Below, piece after piece: positions 25,117 through 33,545 of a DNA stretch of 64,000 nt. Source of the DNA: Cognatilysobacter segetis (GTDB lineage Bacteria; Pseudomonadota; Gammaproteobacteria; Xanthomonadales; Xanthomonadaceae); assembly GCF_004359965.1 (NCBI RefSeq), contig NZ_SMRQ01000003.1, forward strand, positions 1 to 64,000, written 5' to 3'. The translations under genes and the position numbers were made by a program. The notes below the pieces were generated by a model. That model had not been told where the DNA came from. It did no database searches and saw nothing but the letters and a program-made list of their open reading frames with translations. The first letter of the stretch is position 1. The number at the start of each line of letters is the position of its first letter.

Positions 25117-26304
25117 ATGAACAGCAAGCGCGTCCTCGCGTTCGCCATCTCGATGGCCCTGTGCTCGACCGCCGCCAACGCCGGCACCCTCGTCCGCGCC
25201 GCCAAGGAGCGCATCGAAGGTCAGTACATCGTCGTGTTCAACCCGCAGAGCCTGTCGGTGCCCGCCGGCCTCGCTCGCGAGCAGGGCCTGGCACGCGCGG
25301 CGGAAAATGCCGCCGTCGACATCGCCGCCAAGCACGGTGGCGACGTGCGCATGGTCTACCGCAATGCCGTGCAGGGCATGGTGGTTCGCGCGCCGGAGGC
25401 GGTGGTCGCACGCATGCTCAAGGATCCGCGCATCGCGTTCATCGAGGAAGACGCGGTGGTCCATGCCGACGCCACGCAGAGCGGCGCGACCTGGGGCATC
25501 GATCGCATCGACCAGCGGTCGCTGCCGCTGAGCGGCACCTACACCTACGACTACACCGGCTCCGGCGTGCGCGCGTACGTCATCGATACCGGCATCCTGT
25601 CCAGCCATTCCGAGTTCGGCGGGCGCGTGCTCGCCGGCTACACCGCGGTCAGCGACGGCCGCGGCACCACGGACTGCAACGGCCACGGCACGCACGTGGC
25701 GGGCACGATCGCCGGCGCCACCTACGGCGTCGCCAAGTCGGCGCGCCCGGTGCCGGTGCGCGTGCTCGGCTGCGACGGTTCGGGCACGAACTCGGGCGTC
25801 ATCGCGGGCATCGACTGGGTGCGCACCAACGCGGTGAAGCCGGCCGTGGCGAACATGTCGCTCGGCGGCGGCGCGTCCTCGGCGGTCGACACCGCGGTGA
25901 ACAACCTGTCGAACTCGGGCGTGACGGTGGTGGTGGCGGCGGGCAACGACAACGCGAACGCCTGCAACTACTCGCCGGCACGCGCGGCGGGCGCGATCAC
26001 GATCGGTGCGACCACGTCGTCCGATGCCCGCGCCTCGTACTCGAACTACGGCTCCTGCCTCGACCTGTTCGCACCGGGCAGCTCGATCCGCTCGGCCTGG
26101 TACACCAGCACCACGGCGACCAACACGATCAGCGGCACGTCGATGGCATCGCCGCACGTCGCCGGTGCGGTGGCGCTCTACCTGCAGCGCAGCCCCTCGG
26201 CTTCGCCGTCGACCGTGCGCAACTGGCTGAAGACCAACGGCACGGCGAGCAAGGTCACCAGCGCGGGCAGCGGCTCGCCGAACATCCTGCTGTACTCGCG
26301 TTGA
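25117..26304 (+). CDS. Secreted subtilisin-like serine protease (S8, proteinase K/aqualysin type)
   Basis: A 395-residue prepro-enzyme. Residues 1 to about 22 form a signal peptide (ALCSTAANA). Residues about 37-117 match an inhibitor-I9 propeptide (GQYIVVFNP ... [14 protein letters not shown]). The catalytic domain follows with Asp157 in YVIDTGI, His190 in [13 protein letters not shown], oxyanion Asn278 in [10 protein letters not shown], and Ser342 in [16 protein letters not shown]. Cys residues at CNG, LGCD, NACN and GSCLD could form two disulfides as in aqualysin-type enzymes. There is no C-terminal prepeptidase or P-domain, so it probably leaves by Sec and type II secretion. The ATG at 25117 has GGAG seven nt upstream. 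A strong hairpin follows 16 bp after the stop. Confidence 0.95.
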   Translation: MNSKRVLAFAISMALCSTAANAGTLVRAAKERIEGQYIVVFNPQSLSVPAGLAREQGLARAAENAAVDIAAKHGGDVRMVYRNAVQGMVVRAPEAVVARMLKDPRIAFIEEDAVVHADATQSGATWGIDRIDQRSLPLSGTYTYDYTGSGVRAYVIDTGILSSHSEFGGRVLAGYTAVSDGRGTTDCNGHGTHVAGTIAGATYGVAKSARPVPVRVLGCDGSGTNSGVIAGIDWVRTNAVKPAVANMSLGGGASSAVDTAVNNLSNSGVTVVVAAGNDNANACNYSPARAAGAITIGATTSSDARASYSNYGSCLDLFAPGSSIRSAWYTSTTATNTISGTSMASPHVAGAVALYLQRSPSASPSTVRNWLKTNGTASKVTSAGSGSPNILLYSR

Positions 26305-26320
26305 TCGATCGGGTGTGACG

Positions 26321-26346
26321 GGAAGGCGGCCTCCGGGCCGCCTTCC
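26321..26346 (+). terminator. Intrinsic-type terminator after the subtilase gene
   Basis: A perfect 11-bp stem, GGAAGGCGGCC paired with GGCCGCCTTCC, has a TCCG loop. It sits between the protease stop (26304) and the convergent permease stop (26347). The T-rich tail is weak (TCATT), but the stem is symmetric and could end transcription from both sides. Confidence 0.75.
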
Positions 26347-27579
26347 TCATTGCGAGCGCAGCGCCTCGATCGGATCGAGCCGCGACGCCTTGCGCGCCGG
26401 ATAGAAGCCGAAGAACAGGCCGGTCGCGATCGAGAATGCCGCCGCGAGCAGGATCACCGTGGCGTCGAGTTTCACCGGCAGCGAGCCGAACTTGCCGACC
26501 GCCAGCGCGCCGCCCATGCCGATCAGGATGCCGAGTGCGCCGCCGATGAGCGAGATCAGCATCGCCTCGGCCAGGAACTGCCGCTGGATGTCGCCCGGCC
26601 CGGCGCCGACCGCCATGCGCAGGCCGATCTCGCGGATGCGCTCGGTCACCGACACCAGCATGATGTTCATGATCCCGATGCCGCCTACGATGAGCGAGAT
26701 GCCCGCCACCGCGCCGAGCAGCAGCGACATGAGCTTGGTCGTCTGCGTGCGGGTGGCGACCACCTGCGCGATGTTGCGCACGTTGAAGTCGTCCTCGTCG
26801 CCGGGCTGGATCTTGTGCCGCTGGCGCAGCAGCGCCTCGATCTCGCCCTGCGCGTAGTCGAGGTCCTTCGCGTCGGCCACGCCGACCGCGATCTGCATGA
26901 CGGCGCCCGCCGGCAGGCCCATCGCGCCCATGAGCCGGCGACGCGCGGTCTCCAGCGGCACCACGACGAGGTCATCCTGGTCCTGGCCGAAGCCGCCCTG
27001 CCCCTTGGACTTCAGCACGCCCACCACGGTGAACGGCACGCGGCCCATCCGGACGGTCTGGCCGACCGCCTCCTCGTCGCCGAACAGTTCGCGGCGCACT
27101 GTCTCGCCGAGGATCACGGACTTGGCGCCGGCGTAGTCCGAGGTGGAGAAACCCTCGCCGCTCGCCAGCTCCCAGCCGTTGATCTCGAACCAGTCGGCCT
27201 GCACGCCCTGCCATTGCGACTGCGTGTTGTTCTCGGCGAACACCACCTGCGAATTGCCGCGCAGCGTGCCGGTGACGCGGTCGATCTCGGGGATTTCCTG
27301 CCGGATCGCGTCGGCGTCGTCCTCGCTCAGGGTGAAGAACGAGCTCGACGACATGCGCACGCCGCCGAAGCCGCGTCCCGCGCCCGGGCTGATGTCCAGC
27401 CGGTTCGAGCCCAGGCCCGACACGAGCTTGTCGATTTCCGCCTGCGTGCCCTGCCCGACCGAGACCATCACGATCACCGCGGCGATGCCGATGATCACGC
27501 CCAGCGACGTCAGCGCGCTGCGCAACCAGTTGCCGCGCAGCGAGAACGTCGCGGTGCGAAGCGTTTCGGTGAACTTCAT
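26347..27579 (-). CDS. MacB-type ABC transporter permease
   Basis: A 410-residue permease of the MacB/FtsX superfamily: an N-terminal TM (RSALTSLGVIIGIAAVIVMVSVG), a periplasmic MacB_PCD domain of about 230 residues, and an FtsX domain with three TMs near the C-terminus (LMSLLLGAVAGISLIVGGIGIMNIML, ERIREIGLRMAVGA, ARKASRLDPIEALR). The mechanotransmission architecture lets cytoplasmic ATP hydrolysis drive substrate out through a tripartite complex with an outer-membrane TolC-like channel, none of which is encoded here. The ATP-binding subunit is a separate gene overlapping by 4 nt, unlike fused E. coli MacB. GGAGGG precedes the ATG. Substrate unknown: macrolide, peptide or siderophore export are options. 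Confidence 0.93.
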   Translation of the reverse strand: MKFTETLRTATFSLRGNWLRSALTSLGVIIGIAAVIVMVSVGQGTQAEIDKLVSGLGSNRLDISPGAGRGFGGVRMSSSSFFTLSEDDADAIRQEIPEIDRVTGTLRGNSQVVFAENNTQSQWQGVQADWFEINGWELASGEGFSTSDYAGAKSVILGETVRRELFGDEEAVGQTVRMGRVPFTVVGVLKSKGQGGFGQDQDDLVVVPLETARRRLMGAMGLPAGAVMQIAVGVADAKDLDYAQGEIEALLRQRHKIQPGDEDDFNVRNIAQVVATRTQTTKLMSLLLGAVAGISLIVGGIGIMNIMLVSVTERIREIGLRMAVGAGPGDIQRQFLAEAMLISLIGGALGILIGMGGALAVGKFGSLPVKLDATVILLAAAFSIATGLFFGFYPARKASRLDPIEALRSQ

Positions 27580-28322
27580 GTCGCGCCCTCCGTCCACGGC
27601 CCGGCATCGGGCGGCGCGATGTCCGGCACGCGGTTGCTCTCGTTCTGCTCGTGCAGTTCGCCGTCGCGCATCACGAAGACGCGGTCGGCGTGCACGGCGA
27701 CTTCGGGATCGTGCGTGATCAGCACGACGGTGTGGCCGTCGTCGCGCAGGCGCTTGAAGAGCGCGAGGATTTCCTCGCCCGTCTTGGTGTCGAGCGCGCC
27801 GGTCGGCTCGTCCGCCAGCAGGACCGGCGGCGAATTGATCAGCGCGCGCGCGATCGCGACGCGCTGCTGCTGGCCGCCCGAAAGCTCGCTCGGCCGGTGG
27901 TGCACGCGCGTGCCGAGGCCCACGGCCTCCAGCGCGGCCTGCGCGCGCCGCAGGCGCTCGGCGCGCGGCACTTCGGAGTAGGACAGGGGCATCGCCACGT
28001 TCTCGAGCGCATCCATCCGCGTGAGCAGGTTGAAGCCCTGGAACACGAATCCGATCGTGCGCAGGCGCAGCTGCGCGCGCTGCTCCGCGTCGAGCGTCGC
28101 GATGTCCACACCGTCGCAGAGGTAGACGCCCTCGCTGGGCGTGTCGAGGCAGCCGAGCAGGTTCATCAGCGTCGACTTGCCGGAACCCGACGGCCCCATG
28201 ATCGCGACGAACTCGCCGCGGCCGATCGACATGTGCACGTCGCGCAGCGCCACCACCTCGGCCTCGGTGCCGGCCGAGTAGACCTTGCCGAGGCCGCGCG
28301 TCTCGATGACCGCCTCGGTCAC
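27576..28322 (-). CDS. MacB-type ABC transporter ATP-binding protein
   Basis: A 248-residue ATPase of the LolD/MacB family. Walker A is GPSGSGKST, the Q-loop lies in VFQGFNLL, the signature is LSGGQQQRVAIARAL, Walker B is VLLADEPTGALD, and the H-loop is ITHDPEVA. The best start is GTG at 28322 (encoding VTEAVIETRGLGKVYS), overlapping the adaptor stop by 4 nt; the first ATG would remove the conserved N-terminal strand. A C-terminal extension of about 25 residues after the MRDGEL strand is unconserved. Middle gene of the adaptor-ATPase-permease set. Confidence 0.93.
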   Translation of the reverse strand: MTEAVIETRGLGKVYSAGTEAEVVALRDVHMSIGRGEFVAIMGPSGSGKSTLMNLLGCLDTPSEGVYLCDGVDIATLDAEQRAQLRLRTIGFVFQGFNLLTRMDALENVAMPLSYSEVPRAERLRRAQAALEAVGLGTRVHHRPSELSGGQQQRVAIARALINSPPVLLADEPTGALDTKTGEEILALFKRLRDDGHTVVLITHDPEVAVHADRVFVMRDGELHEQNESNRVPDIAPPDAGPWTEGAT

Positions 28323-29860
28323 GGCGCCTTGCGCTCCGCACCGGTGATCACGGTGTCGCCCTGCTTCGGCGCGCCCGACACTTCGGTGAAGCTGCCGTCG
28401 CTCGCACCCAGTCGCGCCATCACCATCTTGGGCTTGCCGGCCACCAGCAGGTACAGCGGCGCGCGGCGCGCGCTGAGCAGCGCGTCGAGCCCGCTGTCCC
28501 AGCGCTGCTGCTGATCCGGCGTGAGCAGCGCGCGGAACCCCGCGAACTGCTGCGTCATGCGCTGCGCCATGCGTTGGCGCATCGCGCCCGCATCGGGCCC
28601 GCCACCGCCGGTGCCACCGCCCGTGGCGCCGCGACCGCCGCCCGGGCCGCCGCCGAACAACCGGCTGCCGCCGCCCTGCTGCGCCATCGCCGCGCGACGC
28701 GCCTTCTGGCGTTCGCGCATCTCGGTCGCCGCCTCGTCGTACGCGGCGCGCTGCACCGGCGTCGGCGACAGCGACGCGACGAGCCGGTCGATCTCCTCGG
28801 TCACGCCCTGGCCGCCACCGCCCGCGGCGGCTTCGCCCGCGGACGCCTGCATCGCCGCCTGCTCCTCGTCGCTGGGCTTGTAGCGCAACGCGGCATTCGG
28901 CACGCGCAGCACGTCGTCGCGGCGCGACACCTCGATCTCGGCGTTCGCGGTCATGCCCGGCAGCAGCGTGCCGTCGCGGTTGTCGACCCGGATCACCACC
29001 GGATACGTCACCACGTTGTTCGTCGTCGTCGCCGACAGCCGTACCTGCGCGACTTCGCCGCGGAAGCGGCGATCGGGGAACGCATCGACCGTGAACGACG
29101 CGCGCTGCCCGACCTTGACCTGCCCGATGTCGGCCTCGTCGACCGCGAGCTCGATCTTCATCTGCGACAGGTCCTCGGCCAGCTTGAACAGCTCCGGCGC
29201 CTGGAAGCTCGCGGCGACGGTCTGGCCCGGCTCGATGCTGCGCGTGAGTACGACGCCGTCCACCGGGGAGCGGATCTCGGTCCGCGCGAGGTTCACGCGC
29301 GAGGTGCGCGTGCCCGCCTGCTGCTGCGCGATCTGCGCGCGGCTCGCGGTCAGCGTGGCGCGTGCACGCTCGAGCGTGGCGCGTGCAAGGTCCACATCGG
29401 CCTGTGCGACGAGCTTCTGCCGGCCGAGCTCGGCCTTGCGGCGGTAGTCCGCCTCGGCATTGCGCAGCGTCGCCGCGGCTTCGGCCGAATTGGCCTGCGC
29501 CGCGTTGATGGCCGCGCTGCCCTGCGCGATCTGCGCCTCGTAGGTGCTGGGATCGATGCGCGCAAGCACCTGGCCCTTGCCCACATGGTCGTTGAAGTCG
29601 ACGTAGACGTCGGTGACCTTGCCGGACACCTCGCTGCCGACCACGACCGTGGAGATCGCGCTCAACTGGCCGGTCGACGAGATGACGACGCGGATGTCGC
29701 CGCGGTCGATCTTCGCCGTGCGGTAGCCACCGCCCGCGGCGGTCGCGCCACGTTGGTGTTTCCACGCCCAACCGGCGGCGATCGCGACGACGGCGACAAG
29801 GGCTAGCGCGACGAGGCCGCGGCGGCGGGCGGGACGGACGGGGGCGGCAGGTCGGCTCAT
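28319..29860 (-). CDS. MacA-type periplasmic adaptor with large C-terminal insert
   Basis: A 513-residue membrane-fusion protein; MacA usually has about 370-400. An N-terminal TM anchor (residues about 14-33) is followed by the first lipoyl half (VVVGSEVSGKVTDVYVDFND), an alpha hairpin (about 105-185), the second lipoyl half (IRSPVDGVVLTRSIEPGQTV) and a beta-barrel domain. The membrane-proximal domain is interrupted at about residues 331-468. The insert has an acidic helix, a TPVQRAAYDEAATEMRERQK segment, a Gly-rich linker, and a helix containing LLTPDQQQRWDSGLDALL that resembles Spy/CpxP-type motifs. The domain resumes at LYLLVAGKPKMVMARLG. Stop overlaps the ATPase start (GTGA). See findings for the insert. 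Confidence 0.92.
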   Translation of the reverse strand: MSRPAAPVRPARRRGLVALALVAVVAIAAGWAWKHQRGATAAGGGYRTAKIDRGDIRVVISSTGQLSAISTVVVGSEVSGKVTDVYVDFNDHVGKGQVLARIDPSTYEAQIAQGSAAINAAQANSAEAAATLRNAEADYRRKAELGRQKLVAQADVDLARATLERARATLTASRAQIAQQQAGTRTSRVNLARTEIRSPVDGVVLTRSIEPGQTVAASFQAPELFKLAEDLSQMKIELAVDEADIGQVKVGQRASFTVDAFPDRRFRGEVAQVRLSATTTNNVVTYPVVIRVDNRDGTLLPGMTANAEIEVSRRDDVLRVPNAALRYKPSDEEQAAMQASAGEAAAGGGGQGVTEEIDRLVASLSPTPVQRAAYDEAATEMRERQKARRAAMAQQGGGSRLFGGGPGGGRGATGGGTGGGGPDAGAMRQRMAQRMTQQFAGFRALLTPDQQQRWDSGLDALLSARRAPLYLLVAGKPKMVMARLGASDGSFTEVSGAPKQGDTVITGAERKAP

Positions 29861-29891
29861 TCGGATCCGGGGATGGAAGGCTGCAGAAAGG

Positions 29892-29910
29892 CGTCAACGC
29901 CCGTCAACGC
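29892..29910 (-). promoter_or_regulatory. Tandem direct repeat upstream of the macA-like gene, candidate response-regulator site
   Basis: CGTCAACGC occurs twice with a 10-bp period (29892-29900 and 29902-29910); on the coding strand this reads GTTGACG-GGC-GTTGACG. An inverted half-site, GGTTGAC, lies at 29925-29931. OmpR/PhoB-type regulators bind direct repeats of about 10-11 bp period, and such a regulator is encoded two genes upstream. The repeats lie 32 bp before the adaptor ATG, in the 76-bp gap after the kinase gene. Confidence 0.45.
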
Positions 29911-29936
29911 ACGAGGTCGCGCGCGGTTGACAGGCA

Positions 29937-31214
29937 TCAGCGCTGGAAATGGATGGTGGCGACGGTGCCGCGCCCGGGCGTGCTCTCGAGCTCGACCGGC
30001 CAGCGGAAGCGTTCGCCCAGCCGGCGCACGATCGAAAGGCCGATGCCCATGCCTTCGCCGCCGCCGTCGCGATCGTGGCGGAAGAACGGATCGAACGCCT
30101 TGGCGAGCGTGTCCTCCGACATCCCGATGCCGGTATCGCGCACTTCGATGCGGTCGGGGCGCAGCACCACGTCGACCCGGCCCGCCTCGGTGAAGCGCAC
30201 CGCGTTGCTCAGCAGGTTGCCCACCATCAGCGACAGCACGCGGCGCGGGGCGTCCACCGCGCCACCGCCTTCGTCGATCACGCGCAGTTCGACCGGCTTG
30301 TCGCCGACCTGCCGGCGCGCCAGCTCGACCTCGTCGTCGACGACCTCGTGGACGTCGAAGCGCTCGCGCTCGGCCTCCACCTCGGTGTCGCGCGCGAGGA
30401 TGAAGAACGCGTCGATCACCGACTGCATGTCGTGGCCCGCGCGCTGGATGCGCGCGACGGCGCGCTGCGAGCGCTCGGGAAGCGCGCTGTCCGCGGCCAT
30501 GAGGTCCGAGGCCACGCGGATCACCGTGAGCGGCGTGCGCAGCTCGTGGCTCGCATCGCGGGTGAACCGGCGCTCGCGGTCGATGAAGTCCGATACGCGC
30601 GCGGCCATGCCCCGCAGCGCGTGCGCGAGGCGACGCACTTCCAGCCCGGCGTCCACCGGCAGGTTGTGCGGCGAGAGCGGTCCCGTGTTCGGCGACAACG
30701 GATCCCAGCGGGCGACGACCCCGGCCAGCCACGTCACCGGGGCCACCATCCGCTTGGAGGTGCGGTAGGTCAGCCACGCGGAGACGTAGGTCACCAGCAG
30801 CGCGAGCAACAGGCTGAGGCCGCCGGTCCAGAAGACGGCGGCATCACTGAAGGACGGGTCGAAGCTGAGGTAGATCGTGCCTTGCGGCCGTCGGTCGACG
30901 ACCGTCGCACGTGCGCCCCAGAACGGCACCCGGACGCCCGGCGGAAGGTTCCGCAGGTCGTCCGGGACGCTGGCGGCGGACGCGCCCGCCGGTACGAAAT
31001 ACGTCGCCATCCGCGAGTTGTGCGGCAGCGACGCGCCGCGCGAGGCATTCACCTGCGTCCAGGCGCTGGCGGCTTCGTCGGCCAGGCGGTCCCGCAGCAG
31101 GACGTGGCGTACGCCGAACTCGGCGCACGCGATGCCGAACGCCATCACCAGGCTCGCGGCGAGAGCCTGGACGACGAAAGCGATTTTGATCTTACGGGGT
31201 AGCCCGTGCGGCAT
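29937..31214 (-). CDS. Two-component sensor histidine kinase
   Basis: A 425-residue membrane kinase. TM1 lies at about residues 11-31 and TM2 at about 128-148, leaving a periplasmic sensor of about 95 residues. A HAMP-like linker and the HisKA domain with phospho-acceptor His223 (FTRDASHELRTPLTVIR) follow. The HATPase domain shows the N box (MVGNLLSNAVRFTEAG), G1 (VRDTGIGM), F box (FDPFFRHD) and G2 (GMGIGLSIVRRL). All catalytic motifs look intact. It starts 12 bp after the response-regulator stop and lies directly upstream of the MacAB-like genes, so it probably senses envelope stress or the exported compound (inference). Confidence 0.95.
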   Translation of the reverse strand: MPHGLPRKIKIAFVVQALAASLVMAFGIACAEFGVRHVLLRDRLADEAASAWTQVNASRGASLPHNSRMATYFVPAGASAASVPDDLRNLPPGVRVPFWGARATVVDRRPQGTIYLSFDPSFSDAAVFWTGGLSLLLALLVTYVSAWLTYRTSKRMVAPVTWLAGVVARWDPLSPNTGPLSPHNLPVDAGLEVRRLAHALRGMAARVSDFIDRERRFTRDASHELRTPLTVIRVASDLMAADSALPERSQRAVARIQRAGHDMQSVIDAFFILARDTEVEAERERFDVHEVVDDEVELARRQVGDKPVELRVIDEGGGAVDAPRRVLSLMVGNLLSNAVRFTEAGRVDVVLRPDRIEVRDTGIGMSEDTLAKAFDPFFRHDRDGGGEGMGIGLSIVRRLGERFRWPVELESTPGRGTVATIHFQR

Positions 31215-31226
31215 GCGGTCGCCGGA

Positions 31227-31937
31227 TCACTCCGGCGGCTGGCTGATATCCGCGATACGGTAACCGGCCGACTGCACGGTGTGCAGCAGCTGCTTGTCGA
31301 AGGGCTTGTCGATCGTCTTGCGCAGGTTGTACAGGTGGCTGCGAAGGGTGTCGGAATCCGGCAGGCCGTTGCCCCAGATCTCACGCTCGATCTCCTGCCG
31401 GCTCACCACGCGGGGCGACTCGCGCATCAGGATCGTCAGCAGGCGCAGGCCGATCGGCGAGAGCTGCAGCTCGACGCCACCGCGGGTCACGCGCAGGCTG
31501 GCCGGGTCGAGCACGAGGTCGGCCACCTTCAGCACCTCGCCGCCGACCTGGCGCCGCTCGCGGCGGATCAGGGCGCGCAGGCGGGCCTCGAGCTCCTGGA
31601 TCGCGAAGGGCTTGGTCAGGTAGTCGTCGGCGCCGGCGGACAGGCCGGTGAGCTTCTCGTCGAGCGTGTCGCGCGAGGTCAGCATCAGCACCGGGGTCGA
31701 CTTGCGCGCTTCCTCACGGAGCCGCTTGCATACTTCCACGCCGTCCAGGCGCGGCAGCATCAGGTCGAGCACCAGCACGTCGTAGCTGTTCTCGGCGGCC
31801 AGCCGGTAGCCGTCGAGGCCGTCGGCCGCATAGTCCACCTCGAAGCCGCGGCTCTCGAGGTATTCGCCCATCATCTCGGAAATGTTGCGGTTGTCCTCGA
31901 TGATGAGGACGAGGCCGCCGTCTCGGTTGGTCTGCAT
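31227..31937 (-). CDS. OmpR-family response regulator
   Basis: A 236-residue transcription regulator. The receiver domain has the acidic pocket (LIIEDN), phospho-acceptor Asp58 in VLVLDLMLPRLDG, a Thr/Ser switch (LMLTSRD) and Lys in YLTKPF. The C-terminal winged-helix Trans_reg_C domain has LSPIGLRLLTILMRESPRVVSRQEIE, the recognition helix region SDTLRSHLYNLRKTID and the wing HTVQSAGYRI. First gene of the RR-kinase-adaptor-ATPase-permease series, all on the minus strand. GAGGAG-type spacing is not evident before the ATG; the sequence there reads CTCCTCACATG-complement, giving a GGAGGGCTCCTC stretch close by. Confidence 0.95.
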   Translation of the reverse strand: MQTNRDGGLVLIIEDNRNISEMMGEYLESRGFEVDYAADGLDGYRLAAENSYDVLVLDLMLPRLDGVEVCKRLREEARKSTPVLMLTSRDTLDEKLTGLSAGADDYLTKPFAIQELEARLRALIRRERRQVGGEVLKVADLVLDPASLRVTRGGVELQLSPIGLRLLTILMRESPRVVSRQEIEREIWGNGLPDSDTLRSHLYNLRKTIDKPFDKQLLHTVQSAGYRIADISQPPE

Positions 31938-32031
31938 GTGAGGAGCCCTCCTTCAGTTTTGTGAAAGGTGCCCGCCGCCAAGTCTAGACGCTGTGAAGAC
32001 CGAACGTTTTTCTCAACTCCTGCAGACCTCG

Positions 32032-32370
32032 ATGAACGACCGCATCCTCGCTCCCCTACTGCTGCTCGGCTCCAACGTGTTCATGACCTTCGCGTGGTAT
32101 GGCCACCTGAAGTTCAAGAACGTCCCGCTCCGGTGGGTGATCCTCGCCAGCTGGGGCATCGCGCTGTTCGAATACTGCCTCCAGGTGCCCGCCAACCGCC
32201 TCGGCAGCAACGTGTACAGCGCGCCGCAGCTCAAGGGCATGCAGGAGATCCTCACGCTGCTGGTGTTCGCGGTGTTCTCGATCTGGTTCCTCGGCCAGCC
32301 GCTCAAGTGGAACCACTGGGCCGGCTTCGCGCTCATCGTCGTGGCCGGCTGGCTGATCTTCCTCGAGTGA
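32032..32370 (+). CDS. DMT-family / DUF486 small membrane protein
   Basis: A 112-residue protein with four predicted TM helices, member of the DUF486 family: ILAPLLLLGSNVFMTFAWYGHLKF, then WVILASWGIALFEYCLQVPANRLG, EILTLLVFAVFSIWFL and GFALIVVAGWLIFLE. DUF486 proteins resemble half-size drug/metabolite transporters and probably dimerise, but no substrate is known. I choose the ATG at 32032 (MNDRILAP) because homologues begin there. An upstream GTG at 31993 would add 13 polar residues. Divergent from the response-regulator gene. Confidence 0.88.
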   Translation: MNDRILAPLLLLGSNVFMTFAWYGHLKFKNVPLRWVILASWGIALFEYCLQVPANRLGSNVYSAPQLKGMQEILTLLVFAVFSIWFLGQPLKWNHWAGFALIVVAGWLIFLE

Positions 32371-32393
32371 CAGGCGCGGCGCATGATCCGCCC

Positions 32394-32702
32394 ATGACGA
32401 CGCGACGCTTCGCCAGCTTTCGCGAGTTCTATCCGTTCTATCTCGAGGAGCACTCGCATCCGGTGAGCCGACGGCTGCATTTCGTCGGGACGCTGGGCGT
32501 GCTCGGCTTCATCGCCGCGAGCATCGCCACGCGCGATGCGCGCTGGCTGATCGGAGCGCCCCTGTGCGGCTACGGCTTCGCCTGGGCCGGTCACTTCGTC
32601 TTCGAGAAGAACCGGCCCGCCACGTTCCGGCACCCGCTCTACTCGCTGATGGGCGACTGGGTGATGTTCAAGGACATCCTGACCGGTCGCGTCCGGCTCT
32701 AG
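32394..32702 (+). CDS. Mpo1-like (DUF962) membrane protein
   Basis: A 102-residue protein of the Mpo1/YGL010w-like DUF962 family. Yeast Mpo1 is an Fe2+-dependent dioxygenase for 2-hydroxy fatty acids. The family pattern is present: FREFYPFYLEEHSHPVSRRL with candidate iron-binding histidines, two hydrophobic segments (FVGTLGVLGFIAASIA and PLCGYGFAWAGHFVFEKNRP), and a terminal PLYSLMGDWVMF. Activity in bacteria is untested as far as I know. It begins 23 bp after the DUF486 stop and probably shares its transcript; convergent with mazG. Confidence 0.87.
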   Translation: MTTRRFASFREFYPFYLEEHSHPVSRRLHFVGTLGVLGFIAASIATRDARWLIGAPLCGYGFAWAGHFVFEKNRPATFRHPLYSLMGDWVMFKDILTGRVRL

Positions 32703-32717
32703 TACGCCGCGCTGCCG

Positions 32718-33545
32718 TCAGCGGCCGCGCTCCTCCGCCTTCGCGCGATCCCAGTACGCATCCTGTGCTTTGAGGTCCAGCGCCGCGAGATCGACGCCAT
32801 CGCCGGCGGCGAAACGCTCCATCGCGCGGAAACGGCGTTCGAATTTCGCGTTCGCACGGCGTATCGCTGCGCCCGGGTCGACCTTCGCATGCCGCGCGAG
32901 GTTCGCGGCGACGAACAGCAGGTCGCCGATCTCGTCCTCGAGCCGGTCGCGCGCGCCGTCGTCGCCTTGCGCGAGCGCGGCGAACTCCACGCGCACGTCC
33001 TCGATCTCCTCGTGCAGCTTGTCGATCACCGGCGCGGGGCCGGGCCAGTCGAAGCCCACCGTCGCCGCGCGCTTTTGCAGCTTCACGGCGCGCTGCCATT
33101 CCGGCAGGCCGCGCGCGATGCCCGCTAGCACGCTGGTATCGACGTCGCCGCTCGACTCGCGCTCCGCGCGCTTGATCGCCTCCCAGCTCGCGGTCTGCGC
33201 CTCGGCATCCTCGAAGCTCGCGTCCCCGAAGACGTGCGGATGGCGACGCACCATCTTGTCGTTGATCGACTCGACGACGTCGGCGAACGCGAACGCGCCC
33301 TGTTCTTCGGCCATCCGCGCGTGGAAGACCACCTGCAGCAACAGGTCGCCGAGCTCGCCGCACAGGTCGGCGGTATCACCGCGTTCGATCGCGTCGGCGA
33401 CCTCGTACGCTTCTTCGATGGTGTACGGCGCGATCGTCGCGAACGTCTGCTGCAGGTCCCACGGGCAGCCCCCGTTCGGGTCGCGCAGGCGCGCCATGAT
33501 CGCGAGCAGCGTGCGCACGTCGCGCGGATCGCCCGCCAGGCTCAT
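32718..33545 (-). CDS. mazG: Nucleoside triphosphate pyrophosphohydrolase MazG
   Basis: All-alpha NTP pyrophosphohydrolase that cleaves NTPs and dNTPs to monophosphates and, in E. coli, helps restrain ppGpp-linked toxicity. The 275 residues contain two MazG repeats. The first has the metal motif spread over PYTIEEAYEVADAI and LCGELGDLLLQVVFHARM (E-x-x-E...E-x-x-D), and the second has IDKLHEEIEDVRVEFA and LEDEIGDLLFVAANLARH. The start ATG (33545) overlaps the cysQ stop by 4 nt, so nudE, cysQ and mazG form one operon of small-molecule phosphate hydrolases. Confidence 0.95.
   Translation of the reverse strand: MSLAGDPRDVRTLLAIMARLRDPNGGCPWDLQQTFATIAPYTIEEAYEVADAIERGDTADLCGELGDLLLQVVFHARMAEEQGAFAFADVVESINDKMVRRHPHVFGDASFEDAEAQTASWEAIKRAERESSGDVDTSVLAGIARGLPEWQRAVKLQKRAATVGFDWPGPAPVIDKLHEEIEDVRVEFAALAQGDDGARDRLEDEIGDLLFVAANLARHAKVDPGAAIRRANAKFERRFRAMERFAAGDGVDLAALDLKAQDAYWDRAKAEERGR

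Noticed and set aside
31960-31997. Two TGTGAA hexamers between the response regulator and DUF486 genes as autoregulation sites
   Set aside because: They are 32 bp apart, not the 10-11 bp of OmpR-type sites, and hexamers of this kind arise by chance.
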